Positions 1 to 8,400 of a stretch of DNA of 64,000 nt are shown here, piece by piece (within the stretch, counting starts at the first letter, position 1; every line of letters starts with the position of its first letter). This DNA comes from Nitrosovibrio tenuis (lineage in GTDB: Bacteria > Pseudomonadota > Gammaproteobacteria > Burkholderiales > Nitrosomonadaceae). The notes beneath the pieces are model-generated. The model was not told the DNA's origin and made no database searches. It saw only the letters and a list, made by a program, of their open reading frames with translations. Both the position numbers and the translations under genes were made by a program. The DNA is taken from assembly GCF_900109785.1 (NCBI RefSeq), contig NZ_FOBH01000007.1, positions 92,390 to 156,389 of the forward strand, read 5' to 3'.

Positions 1-546
1 CTTTATCCAGTCCAGGGCGTTTTCCGCGTTGCCACACTGGCAACAGGTAGCATGCATGCCCTTGTGGACATCGCCTTCCGAATACCATGGCCATACGCAG
101 TGCTCGATGCGCACCATTGCCTCGACCAGCGCCACGGCGGCGAACAGCCAGCACGCCTCGCAGCCGTTCTGGTCGCGTATGCTCGTAATCCATGGCCAAC
201 CCCACCTGTTGCGCCAATCGACGCTTGAAAGTGTGGGTGCGCCCGCCGGGGCCCCGCCTTCCAAGGTAGCTATCCCCCGAATGGAACCGATCAGCGATTC
301 TGGCCTGAGTGGCGCTGCAATGATGTTTTGAGCCACCCGACGTTGAAAAACGAAGGGGTTGCTCGTACGCTCCGCCAGCAGGGCCTTGAAGTCCAGCAGC
401 CTGATACGCTCGGCCGGCATGAATTTGTCCGACAGGCCGCCCAGCCGAAACACGAGCGGCTCGGTGATATTCAGCAGACGATCGTTTACTCTCCAACTTG
501 CATTATTTGCTTCAAGTGTTTCTTCGAGATCCAGAATGATAGACAT
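1..546 (-). CDS. Papain-like (C1 family) cysteine peptidase, N-terminal part, cut by window edge
   Basis: An open minus-strand frame begins with ATG at 546 behind a good ribosome binding site (GGGAAGG, on the minus strand) and stays open for 182 codons to the window edge. Residues 109-140 match the papain active-site region: VDWR, then RDQNGCEACWLFAAV, giving oxyanion Gln126 and catalytic Cys132. The catalytic His and Asn would lie beyond the edge. The first ~100 residues form a prodomain-like N-terminal extension and no signal peptide is visible. Seen: motif and frame. Known: C1 peptidases hydrolyse peptide bonds with a Cys-His pair. The cellular role is unknown. Confidence 0.8.
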   Translation of the reverse strand, partial: MSIILDLEETLEANNASWRVNDRLLNITEPLVFRLGGLSDKFMPAERIRLLDFKALLAERTSNPFVFQRRVAQNIIAAPLRPESLIGSIRGIATLEGGAPAGAPTLSSVDWRNRWGWPWITSIRDQNGCEACWLFAAVALVEAMVRIEHCVWPWYSEGDVHKGMHATCCQCGNAENALDWIK

Positions 547-1420
547 TTGCCTTCCCTTTTTTGAAAGTATGCCGTACGAAAATCTCCTTACCACGACTGT
601 ACAGGCAGGACCTGATGCTTCTGAAAGCATAGTTCATAATCATCGCTTTGCTGGTTAAGTCAACAGCAAGGCAACAACTACCTGGGACATATGGAAAGCC
701 CGGGCATGACTCAAGCCATCAATGACTTTGGGGGGAGGTGGTCAGATGGTCCGGCACAATTGGAGCCACGAATGCTTTTATTACCGGCCCGAGCAGCCTG
801 GGTATGACCGATCTGGGACTCTGGGTGGGAATCTGGGGAAGTGACGGTTACGCTTCCGGCATCCGTGACGCCGGCCAGGGGGGTGGGATCTTCCATGACG
901 GCCACAGGAGCTCATCATGTTTTTACACTGGCCCCTAATGGCGAGGGCATGACTACCTCAACATGTTGCCGAATCTTCCGGCGGCCCTAATTCGATTGGG
1001 GCCAGCGCGATGAACAACATGAGCAGTTCATCCATCTAGCTTCGTCGCTTGTATCCTTCCAAACTTCCAGCTTATACGTTGATGGTAACGGGTCTTGCGC
1101 CTGCCGGTTTCAGGGGATGTGGAAGCCTGCGATTGGATCGTACAATTCTCGGGTTTACGTTTGCGCTAATTCGCTTACCTGGGCCTGTCGAGCCAGCAGA
1201 GCCCCGTTTCAGGCTAAACTCGGTTTACGGTATGGGGAGCTCCAATGGGCCGCTTTAACCCGTGTATAGGATACACGCAGTTCTTTGGGCCGAAACAGCG
1301 AAAAGCTGCATGGGTATTGGACGCGCTCCTGTCTTACGAAGCGTTTTCCCATCCATATACCCGGGTTTTCCGCTGATGAAGCAGCGTTCTATGTTGAATC
1401 AATATTTTGCGCCTGTTTAT
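547..1420. other. Intergenic, no supported gene
   Basis: About 870 bases lie between the peptidase gene and the end of the PEP-CTERM gene. Short open frames exist on both strands (for example 738-938 plus) but none has a convincing ribosome binding site, codon pattern or recognisable motif. I see no tRNA, terminator with a T-run or clear repeat here. It may hold the promoter of the peptidase gene next to 546. Confidence 0.5.
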
Positions 1421-2134
1421 TTACGCAACTTGATTGGCTGATTGACCGGCTGATTGAAGGGAAGATCGTCCCGCCGAACGCCGGGCCATTATCAGACCAA
1501 ATAAGCCAAGACCAAGAAGCGCCAGGGTTGTGGGTTCGGGAACGCTCGACTGCGGCAATTGCTGGGGTGTCGGCACAAATAGCGCTTGATTCGTCAGAGC
1601 ATTGTTCCCGATGTTTATGTAGCCTGAAGCGGCGAGTTCCGAATATTCGTCATCGTCCCGACCTTTTATGGTCCAGGCTCCACCTTGGATGCTGAGTTCA
1701 AAGGATTTTCCGTTAGATGTAAAATCTTCTACAAAAAAGAGGCCATTGAACACGCCGTTTTTAAACTGTATTGATGGACCTCCTAAGACGTGCGGGTCAT
1801 TGAACTCGAACTCTAGCGGCTTATTTCCGAAGATAATATCGAAGATAACGTCATTGGATGCACCGGTTACCGATCCTAATGGGACGTTAACGAAGCCGGT
1901 ACCCGATGCTGGGGTGAGACTTTTGTCAAAAAGCAAATGACCACTTACGGAGCCAGCTGCACAACCACTGCAGGTATTTGTTCTTTGTAAGCCAAGTCCG
2001 CTACCTAATTCCTTTACCGTCAGGACACCTCCGCTGAATCCGGCTGTGGTATATATCGGTAGTGCTTGGGAAGAAGGTATGCCTGCCAAGACCAACACAA
2101 AAGTAATCGCAGCACCAAATAATTTGCTCATCAT
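1421..2134 (-). CDS. PEP-CTERM sorting-domain exported protein
   Basis: The 237-residue product has an N-terminal signal peptide (hydrophobic stretch ending near SSQA, residues ~8-25) and a C-terminal PEP-CTERM signal: VPEP at 198-201, a hydrophobic helix, then ARR at ~217-219. Such signals are known targets of the exosortase/PEP-CTERM system, which processes surface or exopolysaccharide-associated proteins. An 18-residue Ser/Gln/Ala-rich tail after the Arg pair is unusual, since these signals normally end close to the basic cluster. The middle (residues 30-190) is a small beta-rich domain with a CSGC pair near residue 57. Translation can start at 2134 or 2131; AAAGGGG lies just upstream. No exosortase gene is in the window. 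Confidence 0.88.
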   Translation of the reverse strand: MMSKLFGAAITFVLVLAGIPSSQALPIYTTAGFSGGVLTVKELGSGLGLQRTNTCSGCAAGSVSGHLLFDKSLTPASGTGFVNVPLGSVTGASNDVIFDIIFGNKPLEFEFNDPHVLGGPSIQFKNGVFNGLFFVEDFTSNGKSFELSIQGGAWTIKGRDDDEYSELAASGYINIGNNALTNQALFVPTPQQLPQSSVPEPTTLALLGLGLFGLIMARRSAGRSSLQSAGQSANQVA

Positions 2135-2459
2135 TTCCCCTTTATTAAACGGCTATTGACCCAGAGCCGCATCGTACCTGATCGTCGAATAATGGCTATT
2201 GGACTAAGGTACATACTCGACAGGGTTTAACGATGAGGATGCAGCCGAATATAAAAAACTCGGCGTGGGATTCATTTACAAGACTCCGGATGGAATCCCC
2301 TTACAACCTTAAAGGGGCAACAAACAACCAAATCATCCAGAAGGATAAAGATATCGGTGCCGCAAATGACGAGCCTGCCCGCCGGCCCTTCCTTTCAAAT
2401 GAACAAACGGCTGAGACGCATCATCCCTCAAAGTGTCACCTTTGCTTCTGGCCTTGCGC

Positions 2460-2584
2460 TGTCACGAGCCCGACATATTCTTATGTGATTATTGTCGCAA
2501 CGCCTACCCTCTTGAGGCGTCGTTGGTGTCTAATCTTGTGGATACCGCAGCCCGGCAGAGCCTTCTCGCCGGACTTTTTTATTG
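2460..2584 (+). ncRNA. Candidate structured small RNA, copy 1, ending in a Rho-independent terminator
   Basis: This 125-base element recurs at 54927-55051. It starts with TGTCACGA, then a hairpin at 2474-2485 (CATA / TATG), a second hairpin at 2500-2520 (ACGCCT / AGGCGT), a conserved single-stranded-looking TGGTGTCTAA, and a terminator (CCGGC / GCCGG then six T) at 2551-2580. Comparison with copy 2 shows a compensating base-pair change in the first hairpin (T-A here, C-G there). No convincing reading frame follows the same conserved parts. Function unknown: it could be a free small RNA or a leader that ends at its terminator. Confidence 0.55.
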
Positions 2585-2815
2585 TTCTCTCCCCTTCCCT
2601 GCCGTTGACACCCCATGCTGATTCTCAGGTTTAACGCCCCCGCAGGTATTACTAGACGAGGGAAACGTGGCACTTTACAAGTATGAGCAAAATGTAAAAG
2701 CCAGGCGGTGTTACAGGATGACCTTTAATAATCTTGAAAAAATCGTTATCCTTGTGTCGAGAGCCCGTTCCAACTTGTAGAAACCTGTCCATATCGCAGC
2801 CATTGGTGGTCGATT

Positions 2816-3091
2816 ATGAAATTAATCAATCCTGAAAATATACCGTTGTCACAGCTAAAGTTGGCTTGGGATTACTCGACTGAAGGCAACATAGAGTTTG
2901 ATTGGACGCTTATAGAAGAAATTTGCGATGCAAGCGGGATTGAGGTTTCTGAGTTCCACGACGAGCGCGGAGACGATGTCTGCGGTCTAGTCCACCAGTG
3001 GTATGCAGAGCATCTAGCTCACGGTGGGGAAAAAGATCCAGTCATGGAAGAGATAATTCTGCAGGCAAAAATCGAAGAATCTCTAAAGTAA
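2816..3091 (+). CDS. Conserved-looking small acidic protein, function unknown
   Basis: A 91-residue protein, acidic (many Glu/Asp), with no signal peptide or membrane segment. I do not recognise the family. Base composition and amino-acid use look like a real soluble protein. The ribosome binding site is weak (GGTGG about 8 bases upstream of ATG). A perfect 8-bp inverted repeat at 3110-3135 follows the stop and may mark the transcript end. It stands alone, convergent with the tyrosinase gene. Confidence 0.6.
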   Translation: MKLINPENIPLSQLKLAWDYSTEGNIEFDWTLIEEICDASGIEVSEFHDERGDDVCGLVHQWYAEHLAHGGEKDPVMEEIILQAKIEESLK

Positions 3092-3109
3092 AAGCCCCGA
3101 CCACAAACT

Positions 3110-3135
3110 GACGGCAACTAATCAGTATTGCCGTC
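3110..3135. repeat. Perfect inverted repeat between convergent genes
   Basis: GACGGCAA (3110-3117) pairs with TTGCCGTC (3128-3135) around a 10-base loop. It lies between the ends of the 2816 gene and the tyrosinase gene and may act as a bidirectional 3'-end hairpin. A strong T-run is missing on both sides, so terminator activity is uncertain. Confidence 0.45.
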
Positions 3136-3253
3136 ATGCAGTGCCATACCGCTCGCTTGATCAAAAACGCCTTCGAAATCAAGGAATGGCGGCTTGTTAA
3201 TTGCTGGGTTGAATATTTTCGGCTCGGTACTGGCATCGAAAGACTTCGCGCTA

Positions 3254-4114
3254 TCATGCGTAGCCGTACCCAAGGGCGCTTGGGTCAATCACCTGTCCAA
3301 CAATCCACGACTCCGTCCAAGGGGATGGCTCGTTTGGTGCGTGAAATATCAACGTAGAATTCAAATCTCGGCCAGAGAAGCCGCTAGCGGGGAGATAGGG
3401 GGCTATCGTCGGATGATGCTTTTTCCATCGCTCCCACAGCAAATCCAGAAATGCATGGTGCAGAAAGAAGACCGGATCGTTCGGCGATGACGCATCGGCC
3501 ATATTTCCGCCAATCCAGCGATGAACAGGGTTATGAAGTACCCCCGACGCAACCAGCACGAAGCAAGAGGGGCCTGCCCAATATGGCGTCCTGGCGATAC
3601 CGGCGGAGATGTCCGTAGCGACTGGAAGCCAAGAATTTGCGTCCTCCCCGAACTCACGTCTTAGGCCAGGGTCTCCACGATTATCGTCCCAGACGCGAAC
3701 TTCAAAGCGGCCGGTCGTATACGCAAAAGGACCGATCGTAACCCGACCCCCTTGGGCCCCATCACCATCTCCTCCAAGGAAATCCGGCGTGAACGGGTTG
3801 CCCGTACCAGAGAAGTTCCAGTCCCAATACGGCAGCGTGATGGAAGCATCGTTGGCAACAGCCTGAAGAGTCAGTTCAAACTGCCTAAGCAGAACACGAT
3901 GCCATGGGAAAAAAAGTGAGGTCCCATGAGGCATTGGCTCAAACATGGCGGGTCCAGTCATCGCGTTCTTGTGTACCTCTACGAAGTCGTCATATCGCTT
4001 CTGTTTTCCCGGATGCAAAACGCTATCAACATCATTCTTCAGTGCCAGCACAGCATCAACAAACGCCGTTTTTTGCGTAGGGCTCAAGTCCTTATGATTG
4101 TGACGGATATCCAA
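3254..4114 (-). CDS. Tyrosinase / polyphenol-oxidase family type-3 copper protein
   Basis: The 286-residue protein carries both type-3 copper sites. CuA: His48, His63 (PHG) and His72 (FPWHR). CuB: His194 and His198 (HNPVHRW) and His219/220 (VFFLHH). The family oxidises phenols to quinones with a dinuclear copper centre. No signal peptide or Tat motif is seen, so it is probably cytoplasmic or exported with a partner, but no caddie protein gene is adjacent. The start is TTG at 4114, chosen because GGAGG sits six bases upstream. The region from CuA to CuB is of normal length for small bacterial enzymes. Confidence 0.88.
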   Translation of the reverse strand: MDIRHNHKDLSPTQKTAFVDAVLALKNDVDSVLHPGKQKRYDDFVEVHKNAMTGPAMFEPMPHGTSLFFPWHRVLLRQFELTLQAVANDASITLPYWDWNFSGTGNPFTPDFLGGDGDGAQGGRVTIGPFAYTTGRFEVRVWDDNRGDPGLRREFGEDANSWLPVATDISAGIARTPYWAGPSCFVLVASGVLHNPVHRWIGGNMADASSPNDPVFFLHHAFLDLLWERWKKHHPTIAPYLPASGFSGRDLNSTLIFHAPNEPSPWTESWIVGQVIDPSALGYGYA

Positions 4115-4303
4115 GTGGGGCCTCCAAAGTTAAATAACGTAGAGGTTATTTCGTCTGATTAGGGATGCTGCCGCAAAGATTATTCCCTCTGGCGTAACAG
4201 AGGGCAAGGATTATAATTTATCCTGCATATAGTTCGTTGCGTGGCCCGATTAAACTGTATCTCTCCAAATTAATCGACATTTCTTCCATCGCCCCACTCA
4301 CGA

Positions 4304-4507
4304 TCACATCCAAGTGTCATAGACCTTTTTCCGAATCTCGATTACCGTTTCATCCCGGCACTTCAAATCGTACCGAATAGCGCGGTATCCAATGTTCGCA
4401 CCGAAATAGCACAACGGTAGCCTGGGCGCCCTCGCTTGCTTAACGAGGTTGACGTCGAAATTACCTGTAATCTTTGTAAGGCGATGTTTTACTATCGGTA
4501 GTTTCAA
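4304..4507 (-). pseudogene. Phage-type gene remnant, copy A
   Basis: A 67-codon minus-strand frame whose second half (LCYFGANIGYRAIRYDLKC and following) closely resembles the reverse complement of 5085-5220. The two copies share about 110 bases at high similarity, but copy B is frameshifted and copy A ends early, so both look decayed. I cannot name the parent family. The surroundings (4.3-6.8 kb) consist mainly of degraded phage-like genes. Confidence 0.4.
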
Positions 4508-4639
4508 TGAGTGACAAGCGCTGATTCATCGACTTAATTGCGTTGAAATCGCTATATTTTGTGATACGATAAAACCACAGGTACGCAGATATTTCCCACA
4601 ATGATTTGTTAATTCACAATGTTGTGAATGGAGTTAATC

Positions 4640-4918
4640 ATGCCAGACCTAGCGGGCGAACTCAGGCAACTTGCTCTAAATTGTGCGAATGAAATAAAAA
4701 AGCAGAGCCCGAGTGATCCTGATAAAGTAGCTAAGATATATAGCCGAGCTAGATCATTCGCTGGGTCCAACTGCCCGATGTGTTGGGCGGTGGACGGGAA
4801 ACTGATTTCGCTACAAATCACGGCATCTTGCGCAAGTAAGCATACTAATTATTATGAATGTGAAAAGTGTAGGTTCAGTGGGGTTTTTCCAAAACCAACA
4901 GTTCTGGAACGTAATTAA
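4640..4918 (+). CDS. Small zinc-ribbon-like hypothetical protein
   Basis: A 92-residue protein with paired cysteines, CPMC (about residue 45) and CEKC (about residue 77), the spacing of a zinc ribbon or rubredoxin-like knuckle. An upstream in-frame ATG at 4628 exists, but GGAG at 4630-4633 lies six bases before the ATG at 4640, so the latter is the likelier start. The N-terminal half is helical and basic. Function unknown; it could bind nucleic acid. It is flanked by minus-strand phage remnants, suggesting an accessory gene. Confidence 0.6.
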   Translation: MPDLAGELRQLALNCANEIKKQSPSDPDKVAKIYSRARSFAGSNCPMCWAVDGKLISLQITASCASKHTNYYECEKCRFSGVFPKPTVLERN

Positions 4919-4925
4919 GAAGCGG

Positions 4926-5075
4926 TCATCCATAGCCGTTCATGCTTGATATCTCGCGGGACCAGTCGGGCCGGACATAGCTTTCTGAGCCGTACAACGA
5001 CGAAGGATGTGTTTTCATGGCTACGTATGCCTGTCGACCGATTTTACTAACGCGCTTCTCCAACTCTTCCGCCAT
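4926..5075 (-). CDS. Small hypothetical protein (49 aa), probably a phage remnant
   Basis: A coherent 49-codon minus-strand frame starts with ATG at 5075, with GAAGGG some 11 bases upstream. It begins MAEELEKRVSKIG and ends near SSMNGYG, rich in charged and aromatic residues. It directly follows the decayed copy B on the same strand, so it may be the last intact part of a small phage operon. No family recognised. Confidence 0.4.
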   Translation of the reverse strand: MAEELEKRVSKIGRQAYVAMKTHPSSLYGSESYVRPDWSREISSMNGYG

Positions 5076-5084
5076 CTACGCCAT

Positions 5085-5220
5085 AGCCCTTCCCCCGATG
5101 ACATCCAGCGCGCCATATACTTTTCGCCGAATTTTAACCCCTATGGCCCCCCGGCACATTAAATCGTACCGAATTGCGATAGCCGATGTTCGCGCAGAAG
5201 TAGCACAGCAGCAGTTTGTA
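5085..5220 (-). pseudogene. Phage-type gene remnant, copy B (frameshifted duplicate of 4304-4507)
   Basis: On the minus strand this segment reads LLLCYFCANIGYR and then loses frame, hitting a stop after a G-rich run. The DNA lines up with copy A at 4304-4440 over the stretch coding CYFxANIGYR and a following RK-rich part. Two diverged copies about 780 bases apart point to an old duplication or two related prophage insertions. Confidence 0.45.
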
Positions 5221-5419
5221 TGCCTCGCGCTTGCCATGTACTCATTATTGTTTGCTGAAGCTTATTACACTGGACATCAGATTCAGGAATAGGGATCGGC
5301 GATTTCCTTTCAAGTTCATGGGTGAAAGATATCCCAGCGCGCTATGACGTCGCTTGGGTTATATCAGCCTTCGAGGAAAATAACTGGCGAAACAACCTCC
5401 GCGCCGCGCTGGACGAATC

Positions 5420-5509
5420 ATGAAAAACATAACGCCGTTATTGCTTGTAGCAGCATTAATCCTAACCATTTATTTTGCTAACCTAACTTTCGGAGGCTTT
5501 TTTAAATGA
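5420..5509 (+). CDS. Tiny single-pass membrane peptide (29 aa), coupled to an upstream frame
   Basis: ATG at 5420 opens a 29-codon frame: MKN, then a hydrophobic stretch (PLLLVAALILTIYF), then a Gly/Phe-rich end. The start overlaps the stop of an upstream open frame in the ATGA arrangement (stop TGA 5421-5423). That upstream frame, open from about 5262, reads well (WVKDIPARYDVAWVISAF) but has only a possible GTG start at about 5322. The pair could be the end of a lost gene cluster such as a phage lysis region; this is a guess. Confidence 0.35.
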   Translation: MKNITPLLLVAALILTIYFANLTFGGFFK

Positions 5510-6160
5510 AGGTTTTCTGAATTGCAGGGCGCGCTCTGAACTATTGGGTTGCCATAGCACATCACGACTAGCCGTTATGGTGGCTATCCTATCTTCCTTC
5601 CAATGCTCTGCGGTCAACCCATGATTGAACCGACCGGCCGTAACCTTGCTTTCCTTAAGGCGCACGGGCTTACCGCCATATCCGAGCGACAACATATCCG
5701 ATTGGCCCAGAATGGAGCGCCAGTACGGTTAGCTTCGCTGCTGCTAAATAGCTCATCCATCCGTTTCTCGCAGGCTGCTTTCGTATCTGGGGAGCGGATG
5801 AACTTAGCGGCCTCTGAATTGCCCTTCTTGCCTTTCGGGCGCAAATTACCCGTGCTTTGGCCGCGAGCGTTGGGGTCGTGCTGACTGGAACCCGTTTCAG
5901 GATTGGCCGCGAATGCGGGCTGTTTTCCAGCGACAGCGGATGCGGGTTCGCTCCATCCCCCAGTGCCCCCACCCCGTTTGCAATATTCCCTACCTTCGCA
6001 CATCCGCAATGTTCCGAAGGACATTCGTGGCTTTCTGATCAGCCTTCTCGAATGCTTTGCCTTGCAGTGGAACCAACCATTCTCTACGGCGGAATCAGTA
6101 CGCTTGCCTCCATCGACTTTTGGGCGAGGGATGGCGGACAGTCTTTACCGCCCTGCTTGG
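5483..6160 (-). pseudogene. Frameshifted phage-type gene remnant
   Basis: Two overlapping minus-strand frames appear to be one broken gene. The first (6024 to about 5690) has a Gly/Lys-rich, polar segment (GNLRPKGKKGNSEAAKF) and reaches APFWANRI. The second, from 5695 to 5483, continues with LSLGYGGKPVRLKESK and ends in a basic tail. A one-base change near 5690 would join them. The frame also continues upstream of 6024 without an ATG. I do not recognise the family. Confidence 0.4.
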
Positions 6161-6263
6161 CAGCAGCATGGCACTTGATGAGTAATCTACGAGAGGGCGG
6201 ACGTTCGAGCGCTCGTCAGATTTCGAAGATGCAAAGATTGAGCTTCAGCGTTGGCGGAATCTT

Positions 6264-6575
6264 CTACCCTTCCGGCGGCTCCAGACTTAGGCCCGACATC
6301 ATGATGATTTCCAATGACGCGAGATGGCTCAGGTTGGACGCTCTTGCTATGACGTCGTGTTCCTGCATAAGCTGATACTGGAACGCGTCCTCGTAGGTAT
6401 CCTTCACCAGAAGATTCACGACTCTCTCCGGCCACCCTGTCATCCACCGGTTTGCGATCTCAATCCCGACCCGTCCCGATTGCAAAATCATTTCCAAGAC
6501 GTGATCCGAGTACATTTCCGTTTTGTATAGTGATTGCACTTTGGCTCTCCTGATTGATTTCAGGCGTTTTACCAT
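6264..6575 (-). CDS. Hypothetical protein of phage-like region (103 aa)
   Basis: A soluble, helix-rich frame with a convincing composition from about residue 21 onward (MYSDHVLEMILQSGRVGIEI). The N-terminal 20 residues overlap, in another frame, the end of the polyvalent-gene fragment at 6510-6758, so the true start may be the Met at about 6515. No family recognised. It is part of the decayed phage segment at 5-6.8 kb. Confidence 0.45.
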   Translation of the reverse strand: MVKRLKSIRRAKVQSLYKTEMYSDHVLEMILQSGRVGIEIANRWMTGWPERVVNLLVKDTYEDAFQYQLMQEHDVIARASNLSHLASLEIIMMSGLSLEPPEG

Positions 6576-6758
6576 ACAGTCCCAGTTCTTGCTTGATTAG
6601 ATGCGCCCCACGCTCAACCATCGCATCCTGAACCGGCCTGATTTCAACGGATCCACTCGGCCCGCCACGGCAGCAGCGGCCTGCAAAACCGCTGCATTGC
6701 CGTCGGCCGCCATATCCTGAATGACGGTGCCATTCTGATCACGCGCATTAACTACCTG
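6510..6758 (-). pseudogene. Fragment of a phage polyvalent-protein gene, paralogous to the gene at 22.2-25 kb
   Basis: The minus strand reads QVVNARDQNGTVIQDMAADG, nearly the same as a stretch at about residues 566-600 of the polyvalent gene near 23.2 kb (QVVTARDKNGTVIQDVATDG). In that intact copy a run of four C (plus strand, about 23200) corresponds to only three C here (6661-6663), so this copy has lost one base and its frame. In the shifted frame homology continues: GSVEIRPVQDAM against GSVEVRPVEEAM. This is direct internal evidence of decay. Confidence 0.75.
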
Positions 6759-7300
6759 GCCTTGCTTGGCTCCATACTGCACGCCGTGGCAACCAGGATC
6801 ACATCCGAGCCTCGCGACAACGGTATCCATGGTTGAAAGATCGGGCCGGGTATCGATGATGGTGATGGTTTCGCCCAACATATTCGCGGTTACCATACTG
6901 TTTCCTTTTGGACTCATGGGTGTCTGGATGGGTAGCGCCCCAACCGGGCCGGAAATTGCTCCGGAGACAGAATCATAGTTGGCAATCAGATTGATCGTCT
7001 TGAGCACGACGTGATCATTCATGTCGACAATGGTTACCGTACTGTCGAGCAGATTAGCAACATAATATTTGCTCGCATTGGGCATCATCCCAACCGCAAT
7101 AGGATGACCGAACCGGCTGCCCGATGGCAGATGGAGTCAATCCGGTCAGATGGAAATCAAACTGAGTGGTATCACCGGTAAACACATTTGGAGTTGCCAT
7201 TTTTTTCCCATAATGGCTCATCCAGTGTGCATGGTGATTCCCCGTCCGATATTGATGCGCCATTCGATCCCCGTTGCGAGCGGCGCCAACACCACCACGG
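6759..7300 (-). pseudogene. Truncated YVTN-type beta-propeller protein gene
   Basis: Minus-strand frames contain beta-propeller repeats: YYVANLLDSTVTIVDMNDH and MVTANMLGETITIIDTRP, the YVTN pattern. Upstream, in another frame, comes HHAHWMSHYGKKMATPNVF, which by position and style belongs to the same protein; a frameshift near 7100-7130 separates them. The 3' side joins abruptly at 6758/6759 to the phage-gene fragment, so the open frame 6597-7088 is a chimera. Such propellers are usually periplasmic; no signal peptide is left here. Confidence 0.6.
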
Positions 7301-7725
7301 AGTCTGTATCGTATAACCGTTAACGGTAACCTGCACTGAATGAGTCAACCTTCCAATGTGAGCCCGAAAAAAAAAGATTAACTCTGGATGAGGCCATTTT
7401 TGCAGCGAAAGGTTGCAAATGCGAATAATACGTATTACTATTTGAAGAACTGTTGGTCTTTCTGTCAGCAATAACCACTCGTCTGTTCGCTTTGAGGCGA
7501 CTGAGTGGCCGCCCGCGTTGATCTGAGACGCTGACTGACTGCGTCGCGAGTTGCCTTTCGTGAACTGGTGCTACCGGCCACAAGCTGTCGCCCGCCGAAT
7601 CCCTGTTTTGCCGCTGGTCCGGACGTGCAACTGGAGTAATCTTGAGCAAGCGCGGCTTGAGTTGCCGTGCTCGAAAGGTGCCGGCACGCCAGCCAGGGTA
7701 AGGAAGAACTAAGTGCCACCGAGCT
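7301..7725. other. Intergenic, no supported gene
   Basis: Roughly 425 bases between the propeller remnant and the DHFR-like gene. Several open frames overlap but none has a ribosome binding site or recognisable motif. It probably holds decayed coding DNA. Confidence 0.4.
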
Positions 7726-8400
7726 TCACTGCTCTTCGCGCGCCCACTTCTCTCGCCGTTCTCGCTCCTTGTCGCTCGGCGCGTCCTGCGCAAAGGATCC
7801 AAGCGGGATCTCGCCAGCCATCACATAAGTGCTCATCACCACGCCGGTGGTCGAGTGGTGGCATTGCGTGAGCCGCAACGCTCCCGGCTTGGCCCCGGTT
7901 TCGAACAGGCGCTTGCCCGCGCCGAGCAAAACTGGAAAAGTCCAAACGTGATACTCATCGATCAGGCCGGCCGTCTGCAGCGCCTGGATCAGCGCACCAC
8001 TGCCGATGATTTGAAGGTCTGGTCCATCTTGGGATTTCAATGTAGCGACGGCCGTGCCGACATCACCATTGAGCAGACCCGAGTTCTGCCAGTGCAGCGC
8101 CTTCAGCGTGCGCGACGCCACATGTTTGCGCGCTGTGTTCAGGGTTTGCGCCGTCGGGTCGTCGGCTGGCTGGTAGGGCCAATAGGCCTCGAATATCTCG
8201 TAGGTCTTGCGCCCAAGGACCAACTCTCGGTCCTTGCCATCGAAGCCCGACATGGGCATGGAATGTCGCATGACTTCGTCCCAATAGTGGAAGATCCAGC
8301 CGCCGAGCGAGAACCCGCCGGAAGGATCCTCGGTGGGTCCACCGGGCGCCTGCATGATGCCGTCCAGCGATATAAATGTGGATGCAGTCAGTTTTCTCAT
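7726..8400 (-). CDS. Dihydrofolate reductase-family (RibD C-terminal-like) protein
   Basis: A 224-residue protein starting MRKLTASTFISLDG, the typical beginning of the RibD C-terminal/DHFR-like family, with LGRKTYEIF (about 62-70), a glycine-rich nucleotide-binding turn (IIGSGALIQAL) and DEYHVWTFPVLLGAGKRLF. The family binds NADPH; substrates of these small stand-alone members are mostly unknown. A charged tail (SDKERERREKWAREEQ) extends beyond the usual domain end. A further DHFR-family remnant lies upstream at 9031-9147, beyond the VOC gene. Confidence 0.85.
   Translation of the reverse strand: MRKLTASTFISLDGIMQAPGGPTEDPSGGFSLGGWIFHYWDEVMRHSMPMSGFDGKDRELVLGRKTYEIFEAYWPYQPADDPTAQTLNTARKHVASRTLKALHWQNSGLLNGDVGTAVATLKSQDGPDLQIIGSGALIQALQTAGLIDEYHVWTFPVLLGAGKRLFETGAKPGALRLTQCHHSTTGVVMSTYVMAGEIPLGSFAQDAPSDKERERREKWAREEQ

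Noticed and set aside
1285..1695. 136-codon plus-strand frame
   Set aside because: Mostly upstream of and antisense to the end of the PEP-CTERM gene; composition is poor and there is no motif.
2233..2634. 133-codon plus-strand frame over the repeat element
   Set aside because: The second copy of the repeat does not keep this frame, and the conserved parts are hairpins and a terminator.
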